DNA from: UBA8514 sp050251415
GTDB taxonomy: Bacteria; Bacillota; Clostridia; Lachnospirales; Anaerotignaceae
Direction of reading: 5' to 3'
Assembly: GCA_050251415.1 (NCBI GenBank)
Contig: JBFWMT010000030.1
Coordinates: 1 to 29,166, forward strand
DNA length: 29,166 nt
A program made the position numbers and the translations under genes. Numbering within the stretch: the stretch's first letter is position 1; the number at the start of each line of letters is the position of its first letter. The notes under the pieces are model-generated. The model did not search any database, had not been told where the DNA came from, and was given only the letters and a program-made list of their open reading frames with translations. Positions 22,101-29,166 of this stretch are shown here, piece after piece.

Positions 22101-22526
22101 TTGCGTGTTTTAGGTTTGGATTATGGCGATAAAACGGTTGGTGTTGCCGTTAGCGACCCCTTTGGATGGACTGCACAGGGGCTTGAAATAATAAAAAGAA
22201 ACAGTGAAAACGAATATAAGCAAAGCCTTGGAAGGCTGGCAGAATTAATAAAAGAATACGAAGTGGATACAATAGTACTTGGATACCCTTTGAACTTGGA
22301 TGGTTCCGTTAGTGAAAGATGTAAAAAAACAGAAGCTTACAAAGAACGAATTGAAAGAAGATTCACAGGAATATCCGTAGTTTTGTGGGATGAAAGGCTT
22401 AGCACTGTTGCAGCAGCAAATTTTTTGATGGAAGCGGGCTTAAACAACGTGCAAAGAAAAGGCGTAATAGACAAGATGGCAGCAGTATATATTTTGCAGG
22501 GATATCTTAACTCGATAAAAAAATAA
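22101..22526 (+). CDS. ruvX: RuvX/YqgF family nuclease-like protein
   Basis: YqgF/RuvX has an RNase H-like fold; it is annotated as a putative Holliday junction resolvase and is implicated in 16S rRNA 5' processing. The 141-residue product starts at TTG 22101. The acidic site is seen as Asp7 in GLDYGDKTVG, with VLGYPLNLDGSVSERC, the ERRFTGISVVLWDERLST motif and a final Asp in GVIDKMAAVYIL. It is 11 bases after ireB, in the same operon. Confidence 0.95.
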   Translation: MRVLGLDYGDKTVGVAVSDPFGWTAQGLEIIKRNSENEYKQSLGRLAELIKEYEVDTIVLGYPLNLDGSVSERCKKTEAYKERIERRFTGISVVLWDERLSTVAAANFLMEAGLNNVQRKGVIDKMAAVYILQGYLNSIKK

Positions 22527-22541
22527 AAGGAGATTATTAAA

Positions 22542-22838
22542 ATGGGATTTGAAAATGATTTTGAAGAATTCGAAACAATTATGTTAACAGATGAAAATGG
22601 CGAAGAAGTAGAATTTGCTGTAATAGATGCAGTTGAGGCAGAGGGAAAGAACTATATACTTGTACTTGAAGCAGACCTCTTGGATGACGAAAATGCAGAG
22701 GCAATGATACTTAAAAAGACAGCTGAAGACGGAGAAGAAGTAAATTATGAACTTATAGAAGATGATGCTGAATTTGATAAGGTTGCAGAACTTTTTCAGA
22801 ACGCAAACGATGAGTATGATGTTGAAATAGAAGACTAA
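22542..22838 (+). CDS. DUF1292 (UPF0473/YrzB) acidic protein
   Basis: The 98-residue product starts MGFENDFEEFETIMLTDENG. It is strongly acidic throughout and matches the DUF1292 pattern (LTDENGEEVEFAVIDAVEAE, then YILVL and EDGEEVNYELIEDD). Its molecular function is not known. It completes the ireB-ruvX-DUF1292 operon, with AAAAGGAG before ATG 22542. Its stop codon lies inside a small hairpin that may be the operon terminator. Confidence 0.92.
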   Translation: MGFENDFEEFETIMLTDENGEEVEFAVIDAVEAEGKNYILVLEADLLDDENAEAMILKKTAEDGEEVNYELIEDDAEFDKVAELFQNANDEYDVEIED

Positions 22839-22850
22839 TTATAGTCTTTT
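22831..22850 (+). terminator. Weak terminator overlapping the DUF1292 stop
   Basis: AAGACTA (22831-22837) pairs with TAGTCTT (22842-22848) around ATTA, followed by only TTTT counting the stem end. The stem is short and AT-rich, and the stop codon 22836-22838 lies inside it. It may end the ireB operon incompletely. Confidence 0.45.
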
Positions 22851-22867
22851 AGATAAAAAATCCAATT

Positions 22868-22970
22868 TACGGATAAGACGTAAGACGCTGGGCTGTATGG
22901 TTATCTTAAAAAGAGGACATATGTGTGGTGTTATCTTTTAAGGTATGGTTTTAAGGCAGTCTTATTTGTG
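22868..22970 (+). ncRNA. Candidate structured RNA upstream of rnjA
   Basis: An outer helix joins TACGGATAAGAC (22868-22879) to GTCTTATTTGTG (22959-22970): 12 pairs, including three G-T. An inner hairpin joins TATCTTAAAAAGA (22902-22914) to TCTTTTAAGGTA (22934-22945): 12 pairs with one bulge and one G-T. Between them is an asymmetric internal loop of about 22 and 13 bases. A terminator follows at 22986. The rod-with-bubble shape recalls 6S RNA in outline, but I recognise no family signature. It may be a small RNA or an attenuating leader of rnjA. Confidence 0.45.
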
Positions 22971-22985
22971 TGTGCAAATTAATTT

Positions 22986-23009
22986 ACCCCATATACGGAT
23001 GGGTTTTTT
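22986..23009 (+). terminator. Terminator between the structured RNA and rnjA
   Basis: CCCAT (22988-22992) pairs with ATGGG (22999-23003) around ATACGG, followed directly by six Ts (23004-23009). The stem is short, but the T-run is good. With the folded segment upstream it looks like the end of a short transcript or an attenuator. The remaining 132 bases before rnjA are AT-rich, with no clear promoter that I can defend. Confidence 0.65.
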
Positions 23010-23141
23010 GGTTGCATAAAACAATGTATTTTTGGAATTAATAAAATAAAAGCAGACGATTCTTGATGGCTTAATATTAGCTGTGAAGATAGTGCTGTGA
23101 TGGACGGAAAAAATTATAATGTAGAAGAAGGAGGAGTTTTT

Positions 23142-24812
23142 TTGGCTACAAAAAAACCAAAACTTAAGGTAATATCTCTGGGAGGACTTCACGAGATCGG
23201 GAAAAACTTGACAGTATTTGAGTATAATCAGGATATTATTATTGTAGATTGCGGACTTGCGTTCCCAGAGGATAATATGCTTGGAATTGACTTAGTTATT
23301 CCAGACATTACCTATTTGAAAAAAAATGTTGATAAAATTAGAGGTATTTTACTTACCCATGGACATGAAGACCATATTGGTGCATTGCCTTATGTTCTTA
23401 AAGAAATTAATGTGCCTGTGTTTGGAACACGTTTAACACTTGGCCTTTTGGAAAACAAGCTTAAGGAACATGGGCTTTTAGATAAAACAACAAGACATGT
23501 GATTGTACCAGGAGAAAATGTGAAGCTGGGTCAGTTTAAGGTTGAGTTTATACACACAAATCACTCAATTGCAGATGCTGTTGCCATGGCTATTACAACA
23601 CCTGTTGGCGTTGTTGTACACACAGGCGATTTTAAAATTGATTATACACCTATTGATGGTGATATTTTGGATCTGCACCGTTTTGCAGAACTTGGCAAGG
23701 AAGGCATTTTACTGCTTTTAAGTGATAGTACAAATGCTGAAAGAAAAGGCTTTACTATATCAGAAAAAAGCGTTGGCGCTGTGTTTGATAAGATTTTTGA
23801 AGATACACCCAAGAACCGAATTATGGTTGCTACATTCTCTTCAAACATACACCGTATTCAGCAGATAATTAATTCTGCACATAAAACAAAACGTAAGGTT
23901 GCTATTATTGGAAGAAGTATGGTTAATGCGGTTAGAACAAGTACCGAGCTTGAGTATCTTAATATTCCGCCAAATACCATTATTGATATTTCTGAAATTA
24001 AAAACTATTCTGATGAACAACTGGTAATTATTACTACAGGTTCTCAGGGTGAAACCATGAGTGCACTCTCAAGAATTTCATCAAGTGACCATAGACAGGT
24101 TACAGTGAAGCCAGGGGATAAAATTATTATCAGTGCATCAAGCATACCTGGTAATGAAAAAAGCATTTTAAAGGTAATAAATGAGCTTATTAAAAGGGGA
24201 GCAGACGTGGTTTACGGAGATATGGAAGAAATTCATGTTTCTGGTCACGCCCGAGAAGAAGAGCTTAAGCTTATGCTTGCTTTAACAAGACCACAATACT
24301 TTATGCCTGTGCATGGAGAATATATTCATCTTTCTGCACACAAAAAGCTTGCTATTTCAATGGGAATACCAAAGGAAAATATTTTCATGATGAGTATCGG
24401 TGAAGTTCTTGAAGTTTCTAAAAAAGACGCAAGAATAAACGGAACTGTTCCAAGCGGTCAGCTTTTGGTTGATGGTTTGGGTGTAGGCGATGTTGGCAAT
24501 ATTGTATTGCGTGATAGAAAACATTTAAGCGAGGATGGCTTAATGGTGGTTGTTGTAAGCATGGAAAAAGAAAGTGGTGCTATGCTTGCAGGGCCAGATA
24601 TAATATCTCGTGGTTTTGTGTATGTACGTGAATCTGAAAAGCTTATGGAGGGCGCAAGAAAGGCTGTTGCCGATGCCCTTGATAAATGTGATTTTTCGGG
24701 TACAGTTGGTTGGTCATATATTAAAAATCTAATTAGGGATACACTTAAAGATTATGTATGGCAAACAACTAAACGAAGCCCTATGATACTTCCTATAATT
24801 ATGGAAGTGTAG
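23142..24812 (+). CDS. rnjA: Ribonuclease J
   Basis: RNase J is a 5'-3' exo- and endoribonuclease of the metallo-beta-lactamase/beta-CASP family, central to mRNA decay and rRNA maturation in Firmicutes. From TTG 23142 the product is 556 residues. The metal site is HGHEDH at 73-78, followed by HSIADAVA, the TGDFKID motif and the beta-CASP and C-terminal parts (SGHAREEELKLML, PVHGEYIHL). AAGGAGGAG at 23128-23136 selects TTG 23142; GTG 23097 is in frame but has no such site. Family length is about 555 residues. Only one RNase J is visible, so J1 versus J2 is not decided. Confidence 0.95.
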   Translation: MATKKPKLKVISLGGLHEIGKNLTVFEYNQDIIIVDCGLAFPEDNMLGIDLVIPDITYLKKNVDKIRGILLTHGHEDHIGALPYVLKEINVPVFGTRLTLGLLENKLKEHGLLDKTTRHVIVPGENVKLGQFKVEFIHTNHSIADAVAMAITTPVGVVVHTGDFKIDYTPIDGDILDLHRFAELGKEGILLLLSDSTNAERKGFTISEKSVGAVFDKIFEDTPKNRIMVATFSSNIHRIQQIINSAHKTKRKVAIIGRSMVNAVRTSTELEYLNIPPNTIIDISEIKNYSDEQLVIITTGSQGETMSALSRISSSDHRQVTVKPGDKIIISASSIPGNEKSILKVINELIKRGADVVYGDMEEIHVSGHAREEELKLMLALTRPQYFMPVHGEYIHLSAHKKLAISMGIPKENIFMMSIGEVLEVSKKDARINGTVPSGQLLVDGLGVGDVGNIVLRDRKHLSEDGLMVVVVSMEKESGAMLAGPDIISRGFVYVRESEKLMEGARKAVADALDKCDFSGTVGWSYIKNLIRDTLKDYVWQTTKRSPMILPIIMEV

Positions 24813-24850
24813 AAAATTAAACTGTAACGGGTAAAACATATGCTTTTAAG

Positions 24851-24891
24851 AAAGCTGCTTTAAGGTGAAAACTGCCTTAAAGTGGCTTTTT
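24851..24891 (+). terminator. Intrinsic terminator after rnjA
   Basis: AAAGCTGCTTTAAGG (24851-24865) pairs with CCTTAAAGTGGCTTT (24875-24889) at every position, with two G-T pairs, around TGAAAACTG. A five-T run ends the element (24887-24891). It separates rnjA from the rnhB promoter. Confidence 0.92.
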
Positions 24892-24907
24892 ATGTGCGGT
24901 GCTTTTG

Positions 24908-24936
24908 TAGACAAACACAGTGTTTACGTGTATACT
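24908..24936 (+). promoter_or_regulatory. Promoter of the rnhB gene group
   Basis: TAGACA (24908-24913) and TATACT (24931-24936) are each one base from consensus and 17 bases apart. A 13-base palindrome, AAACACaGTGTTT (24913-24925), lies in the spacer and might be an operator or coincidence. The promoter directly follows the rnjA terminator. Confidence 0.75.
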
Positions 24937-24961
24937 TAAATAATTGAAAGGCGGGAATAAA

Positions 24962-25726
24962 ATGGCAGAGTCAATTTCAAAAATTAAGGAAACGCTTGAT
25001 AGTTTGGTAGTGACGGATATACCTAAGGCAGTTACAGAATTTAAGGTAGATGAGCGCAAAGGCGTTTTAAAGCTTGTAGCTAGTGCCGAAAAGAGGTATC
25101 AAAATTATTTGAATGAGCTTAAACGCCTTGAAGAAATTTCTGCCTATGAAAAAGAGTGCTACTTAAACGGCTGTACATATGTTGCGGGTATAGATGAGGT
25201 TGGCAGAGGGCCTTTGGCTGGGCCTGTTGTTACAGCAGTGGTTATACTTAAACAAGGCGCAATTATTGAAGGAATAAACGACAGTAAAAAGCTTTCAGAG
25301 GCGAAAAGGGAAGAATTGTACGACATAATTATAAAGGAAGCTGTGGATTATTCTATTGGTATTGTCTCTCCAGCGGAAATAGATGAAATAAATATACTAC
25401 AGGCAACCTACAAGGCTATGCAACAATGTATAGATGGGCTGAAAGTTAAACCGGATTATATTTTGGTTGATGCTGTAACCATACCCAATATACAAATAAA
25501 ACAAAAAGGGATTATAAAGGGTGATGCAAAAAGCATATCAATAGGTGCGGCAAGCATTGTGGCTAAGGTTACAAGGGACAGGATGATGAAGGATTATGCA
25601 CAAATTTTTCATGAGTATGATTTTGAACAAAACAAAGGTTATGGTTCGTCTAAACATATTGAAGCTATTAAGCAAATTGGTATTTGTCCAATTCACAGGC
25701 GCAGTTTTGTGAAAAACTTTATATGA
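24962..25726 (+). CDS. rnhB: Ribonuclease HII
   Basis: RNase HII cuts the RNA strand of RNA-DNA hybrids and removes single ribonucleotides from DNA. From ATG 24962 the product is 254 residues. The catalytic acidic residues are Asp78 and Glu79 in AGIDEVGRGPLAGPV, Asp170 in YILVDAV and Asp206 in KVTRDR. The roughly 70-residue N-terminal extension is also found in the Bacillus enzyme of similar length. AAAGGCGGG is the ribosome-binding site; the in-frame start at 24944 lies before it and is rejected. Confidence 0.96.
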   Translation: MAESISKIKETLDSLVVTDIPKAVTEFKVDERKGVLKLVASAEKRYQNYLNELKRLEEISAYEKECYLNGCTYVAGIDEVGRGPLAGPVVTAVVILKQGAIIEGINDSKKLSEAKREELYDIIIKEAVDYSIGIVSPAEIDEINILQATYKAMQQCIDGLKVKPDYILVDAVTIPNIQIKQKGIIKGDAKSISIGAASIVAKVTRDRMMKDYAQIFHEYDFEQNKGYGSSKHIEAIKQIGICPIHRRSFVKNFI

Positions 25727-25734
25727 GGTTAAAT

Positions 25735-26100
25735 ATGACTGGCAAAGAAGAAAATAAGCAAAAAGGTGATATTGGCGAAGCCCTTGCAGTAAAAATTTTG
25801 AAAAAAAAAGGATATACTATACTTGATAAAAACTTTAGGCTTAGAACTGGTGAAATAGATATAATTGCAAAGCATAAAGGTTATATTGTATTTGTGGAGG
25901 TAAAATATAGGCTGAATATTGATAAAGGAAATCCGGCTGAAGCTGTGGATTTCCGAAAGCAACAAAAAATTATTGCCACTGCAAAAAACTATATACAAAG
26001 AAACAGTCTTTACGATGGTGATTTCAGATTTGATGTAATGGAAATAATTGGAGGGGAAAAACCCCTTTACAGACACATAGAAAATGCCTTTGGGGAGTAA
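25735..26100 (+). CDS. YraN family (UPF0102) endonuclease-like protein
   Basis: From ATG 25735 the product is 121 residues, MTGKEENKQKGDIGEALAVK at the N-terminus. GEIDIIAKHKGYIVFVEVKYR (GEIDIIA, then FVEVK) carries the D-ExK pattern of the restriction-endonuclease-like fold. A cellular function is not firmly established; DNA processing is the common inference. ATG 25723 overlapping the rnhB stop is possible, but GAGG (25725-25728) fits 25735. Co-occurrence with rnhB is frequent in bacteria. Confidence 0.92.
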   Translation: MTGKEENKQKGDIGEALAVKILKKKGYTILDKNFRLRTGEIDIIAKHKGYIVFVEVKYRLNIDKGNPAEAVDFRKQQKIIATAKNYIQRNSLYDGDFRFDVMEIIGGEKPLYRHIENAFGE

Positions 26101-26106
26101 TAAATT

Positions 26107-26922
26107 ATGAAACTTTGTGAAAAAAACGGGGTGAAGTTCTTCACTTTTGAAAATATAGAAAAAATGGGAATTGTAAATCACTGCTTTTCTACAAGAATTG
26201 GCGGTGTTAGCGAGGGAAAATTATCAAGCCTTAACTTGGGCTATAATCGTGGCGACAATAGGGAAAGCGTTACAGAAAATTTTAAACGTATATGTGAAGC
26301 TAACCATATGGATTACAAAAAAATGGTTTTTGGAAAGCAGATACATGATACTAAAATAAAAACCGTTACAAAGAATAACTGCGGTTGCGGCATCGTTTTT
26401 GAAAGCCAGATAGATGGTTTTGATGGTTATATAACGAATGAGCCAGAGGTGGTTTTAGTTACATTTCATGCCGATTGTGTGCCGTTATTTTTTGTAGATA
26501 AAGCAAAAAAGGTAATAGGCCTTTCTCATTCAGGCTGGAAGGGCACTGTACGAAAAATGGTCAAGGCAACTGTCCAAGAGATGCAAAGGGTTTTTGGCTG
26601 TAATCCTACAGATATAGTTGCTGCCATTGGCCCTTCAATTGGTGGGTGCTGTTTTCAGGTGGACAAACCTGTTGTGGATGAATTTATAAATAAAATTCCC
26701 TTTGCCAGTGAATATATACGTAACGACGAAAGCTTAGAAGGCAAGTATAAAATTGACCTTTGGGGTATCAACCGAGATCTGATGATAGAGGCTGGAATTT
26801 TGCCTGAAAACATAGAAATTACAGATTACTGTACAATGTGCCATGATGATTTATTTTATTCTCACCGAAAAATGGGAGAAGAAAGAGGAAGTCTTGCGGC
26901 ATTTCTCAGCTTAAAGAGTTAA
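26107..26922 (+). CDS. pgeF: Peptidoglycan editing factor PgeF / YfiH
   Basis: YfiH/PgeF proteins have the laccase-domain (DUF152) fold. They are variously reported as purine nucleoside-acting enzymes and as editing factors that keep L-serine out of muropeptides. The 271-residue product carries the metal ligands His80 (KQIHD), Cys124 (HADCVPLFF) and His141 (LSHSGWKGT), and the GPSIGGCCFQV motif. It begins six bases after yraN. The substrate here cannot be assigned from sequence. Confidence 0.93.
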   Translation: MKLCEKNGVKFFTFENIEKMGIVNHCFSTRIGGVSEGKLSSLNLGYNRGDNRESVTENFKRICEANHMDYKKMVFGKQIHDTKIKTVTKNNCGCGIVFESQIDGFDGYITNEPEVVLVTFHADCVPLFFVDKAKKVIGLSHSGWKGTVRKMVKATVQEMQRVFGCNPTDIVAAIGPSIGGCCFQVDKPVVDEFINKIPFASEYIRNDESLEGKYKIDLWGINRDLMIEAGILPENIEITDYCTMCHDDLFYSHRKMGEERGSLAAFLSLKS

Positions 26923-26934
26923 GGAGTTTTAATA

Positions 26935-28248
26935 TTGAAGAAAAAAGAAAATGTAATAATAAAAGTAGAAAAGGACAGCATTGCAGAGGAACTGGGCATA
27001 GAACCAGGTGACGTCCTTGTTTCTATAAATGGCAAAGAGGTTTTGGATGTTTTTGACTACCGTTATCTTATAAATGACGAATACATTGAAATGGGTATTA
27101 AAACTCTTCAGGGTGAGGAATGTATAGCTGAAATTGACAAAGACTATGACGAGGATATAGGCATTGTTTTTGAAAGCGGATTGATGGACGACGCTAAAAG
27201 CTGTTTCAACAAATGTATTTTTTGCTTTATAGACCAATTACCTAAGGGAATGCGGGAAACCTTGTATTTTAAAGATGATGACAGCCGTCTTTCGTTTTTG
27301 CAGGGCAATTATGTTACTCTTACCAATATGAAGCAGGCGGACATAGACAGGATTGTGTACTATCATCTTTCACCGATAAATATATCTGTTCATACTACGG
27401 ATTTGGAACTTAGAAAAAAGATGCTGAACAATAAAAATGCCGATAAAGTTCTTACCCATATGGAAACACTTGCAAATGCAGGGATTGAAATGAATTTGCA
27501 AATTGTGCTTTGCAACGGTATTAATGATGGAGATGTGCTGGAAAAATCCATTTCGGACTTGTCAAAATTTTTCCCTCATGCAAAAAGTCTTTCTGTTGTT
27601 CCTATTGGCTTAACTCGCTACAGAGATGGATTGTACCAAATGAAACCATTTGAAAAGGAAGACAGCGAGGCAGTTATAGACCTTATTGAAAAGTGGCAGA
27701 AAAAGCTGAAAGCTGAAATAGGAAGTTCTTTTGTATTTATTGCCGATGAGTTTTACTTAACTGCGCAAAGAAAATTCCCAACTGTAGAGGCTTATGAAGA
27801 TTTTCCGCAAATTGAAAACGGAGTAGGGATGATTTCTCTTATGAGAGATGAATTTAACACATACATGGCAGAACTGATTGGTGACCGTGGGCTTGAAAAA
27901 ACAGTTAGCATTGCTACAGGGACTGCCGCTTTTGAATTTATAGATGGTCTTTGTAAAGAAATTATGGTAAAATATCCGAGGGTAAAAATTCAAGTATTTC
28001 CAATAAAAAATGAGTTTTTTGGTGGTAAGATTTCTGTTTCTGGTTTGCTTTGCGGTTGCGACATAATAAACCAGCTTAAAAACAAGAAGTTAGGTGAATA
28101 TTTGTGTTTGCCGCAAAATCTTTTAAGAAGTGGTGAAACTACATTATTAGACGATTTGACTGTAGAGGACATAGAAAAAGAACTTAGTGTTAAAATAAGA
28201 ATTACGAAAGAAAGCGGAGAAGATTTCGTAAAGGCAATTTTGGATTAA
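26935..28248 (+). CDS. PDZ / radical-SAM-like DUF512 protein
   Basis: The 437-residue product starts at TTG 26935 behind AAGGAG (26921-26926), which overlaps the pgeF stop. Residues about 5-70 look like a PDZ domain (DSIAEELGIEPGDVLVSING). Cys90, Cys94 and Cys97 (CFNKCIFCF) form a CxxxCxxC motif of the radical SAM type. The C-terminal half matches the DUF512 pattern (FIADEFYL, then ATGTAAFEFI and NEFFGGKISVSGLL). The family is widespread in clostridia and cyanobacteria, often next to der, and its reaction is unknown. It is probably an iron-sulfur enzyme in a housekeeping role. Confidence 0.92.
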   Translation: MKKKENVIIKVEKDSIAEELGIEPGDVLVSINGKEVLDVFDYRYLINDEYIEMGIKTLQGEECIAEIDKDYDEDIGIVFESGLMDDAKSCFNKCIFCFIDQLPKGMRETLYFKDDDSRLSFLQGNYVTLTNMKQADIDRIVYYHLSPINISVHTTDLELRKKMLNNKNADKVLTHMETLANAGIEMNLQIVLCNGINDGDVLEKSISDLSKFFPHAKSLSVVPIGLTRYRDGLYQMKPFEKEDSEAVIDLIEKWQKKLKAEIGSSFVFIADEFYLTAQRKFPTVEAYEDFPQIENGVGMISLMRDEFNTYMAELIGDRGLEKTVSIATGTAAFEFIDGLCKEIMVKYPRVKIQVFPIKNEFFGGKISVSGLLCGCDIINQLKNKKLGEYLCLPQNLLRSGETTLLDDLTVEDIEKELSVKIRITKESGEDFVKAILD

Positions 28249-28289
28249 ACCTTAACAAAGGTTTATATGGATTGGAACAAAAGTTCCAA
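28246..28289 (+). promoter_or_regulatory. Tandem hairpins between the DUF512 gene and der
   Basis: TAAACCTT (28246-28253) pairs with AAGGTTTA (28258-28265) around AACA. TTGGAAC (28272-28278) pairs with GTTCCAA (28283-28289) around AAAA. A second AAGGTTT at 28288-28294 could replace the first partner, giving an alternative fold. Only four Ts follow. This may be an attenuator or a weak terminator before der. Confidence 0.5.
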
Positions 28290-28311
28290 GGTTTTAAGAG
28301 GAGGAAACAAA

Positions 28312-29166
28312 ATGGGCAAACCGATTGTAGCAGTAGTAGGGCGACCAAATGTTGGTAAATCGACACTGTTTAATAAACTGGCAGGGGAAAGAATTTCTAT
28401 TGTACAGGATACACCTGGTGTAACACGTGACAGGATTTACGCTGATGTGGAATGGTTGAGCCACAAATTTACACTGATAGATACAGGTGGTATGGAGCCC
28501 AATGCAGAGGATGTTATTTTAAGGCAAATACTTCAGCAGGCGGAAATTGCCATTGAAACTGCGGATGTAATCATTTTTGTGTGCGACATTAAGCAAGGCG
28601 TTATTGATGACGATATGCAGGTTGCAAACATTTTAAGACGCACAAAAAAACCTGTTGTGCTTGCAATTAATAAAGTGGATGATATGAGAAGGGAAAACCT
28701 TGAAATTTACGAATTTTTCAGCCTTGGTATTGGTGAGCCTATTCCAATTTCCGCAGGGCAGATGCTTGGTTTAGGTGACCTTTTAGATGCAGTTACACAG
28801 GAATTTCCAGACGAAGATGTAGAGGAACAAAATGATGAGGAAATTAAGGTTGCTATTATTGGTAAGCCTAATGTAGGAAAATCTTCACTAATCAATAAAA
28901 TACTTGGCGAGGATAGACTTATTGTAAGCAATATACCAGGCACAACCCGTGATGCCATCGATACCCCGATTGAGGTTGAAGGGCAAAAATTTGTATTTAT
29001 CGACACCGCAGGTATGCGAAGAAAAAGCAAGATTAAAGAGGAAATTGAGCGTTTCAGCATTATCCGTGCAGTTGCGGCGGTGGAAAGATGTGACGTTGCA
29101 ATACTTGTAATTGACGCTAACGAAGGCATTACAGACCAGGATACAAAAATAGCAGGTATTGCCCAT
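28312..29166 (+). CDS. der: Ribosome biogenesis GTPase Der (3'-partial)
   Basis: Der (EngA) is a double-GTPase required for 50S subunit maturation. The frame is open from ATG 28312 to the window end, 285 codons. The first G domain has GRPNVGKS (G1, about residues 10-17), DTGG (G3) and NKVD (G4); an acidic linker (about 165-180) leads to the second domain with GKPNVGKSS and DTAGMRRKSK. The C-terminal KH domain and the rest of G domain 2 lie beyond the window. AGAGGAGG precedes the start. Confidence 0.97.
   Translation, partial: MGKPIVAVVGRPNVGKSTLFNKLAGERISIVQDTPGVTRDRIYADVEWLSHKFTLIDTGGMEPNAEDVILRQILQQAEIAIETADVIIFVCDIKQGVIDDDMQVANILRRTKKPVVLAINKVDDMRRENLEIYEFFSLGIGEPIPISAGQMLGLGDLLDAVTQEFPDEDVEEQNDEEIKVAIIGKPNVGKSSLINKILGEDRLIVSNIPGTTRDAIDTPIEVEGQKFVFIDTAGMRRKSKIKEEIERFSIIRAVAAVERCDVAILVIDANEGITDQDTKIAGIAH

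Noticed and set aside
22861..23010. Assignment of the rnjA upstream region to a known riboswitch or to 6S RNA
   Set aside because: Only the overall shape is suggestive. I could not match any conserved aptamer core or 6S bubble sequence, so it is left as an unassigned candidate.
28707..29129. Minus-strand reading frame of about 140 codons opposite der
   Set aside because: The + strand carries both G-domain motif sets of Der without interruption; the opposite frame has a low-complexity composition and no supporting start signal.

Overview
The window is AT-rich chromosomal DNA from a low-GC Firmicute, most likely a clostridium close to the Lachnospiraceae/Lachnospirales. I infer this from the uninterrupted S10-spc-alpha gene order, strong AGGAGG ribosome-binding sites with frequent GTG and TTG starts, a KOW-domain gene between map and infA, an S4 without zinc cysteines, an L17 with a long internal insertion, and the ireB-ruvX-DUF1292 cluster. 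All recognised genes are on the + strand. Most of the window is core housekeeping DNA. I found no phage, transposon, CRISPR, tRNA or rRNA.

Layout. 1-8341 is the end of the S10 cluster and the spc cluster: rplB (partial, with an apparent frameshift), rpsS, rplV, rpsC, rplP, rpmC, rpsQ, rplN, rplX, rplE, rpsN, rpsH, rplF, rplR, rpsE, rpmD, rplO, secY. 8414-10480 holds adk, map, a KOW-domain gene, infA and rpmJ. 10685-13847 is the alpha cluster: rpsM, rpsK, rpsD, rpoA, rplQ. 13998-17253 holds the ECF transporter energising module ecfA1-ecfA2-ecfT and truA, joined by overlaps. A consensus sigma-A promoter and a structured leader then precede rplM-rpsI (17446-18300), which end in a strong terminator.

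18301-21678 is the only accessory-looking part. It carries a soluble receptor-like protein with a chemoreceptor tip followed by a Cache-like sensor, an unrecognised helical protein behind an extended -10 promoter, and the tRNA methylthiotransferase mtaB. 21823-22838 is the conserved trio ireB, ruvX and a DUF1292 gene. A foldable RNA region with its own terminator lies between that trio and the ribonuclease J gene (23142-24812). 24962-29166 holds rnhB, yraN, pgeF, a PDZ/radical-SAM-like DUF512 protein and the start of der.

The genes combine into translation (ribosome, initiation factor, methionine removal, tRNA and rRNA modification), transcription (alpha subunit), protein export (SecY), RNA turnover and R-loop repair (RNase J, RNase HII), ribosome assembly (Der) and vitamin uptake (ECF). 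The features that standard annotation would miss are the non-coding ones. Foldable segments sit in most of the larger gaps inside the ribosomal cluster, and the rplM leader and the rnjA upstream region both look like candidate cis-regulatory RNAs.
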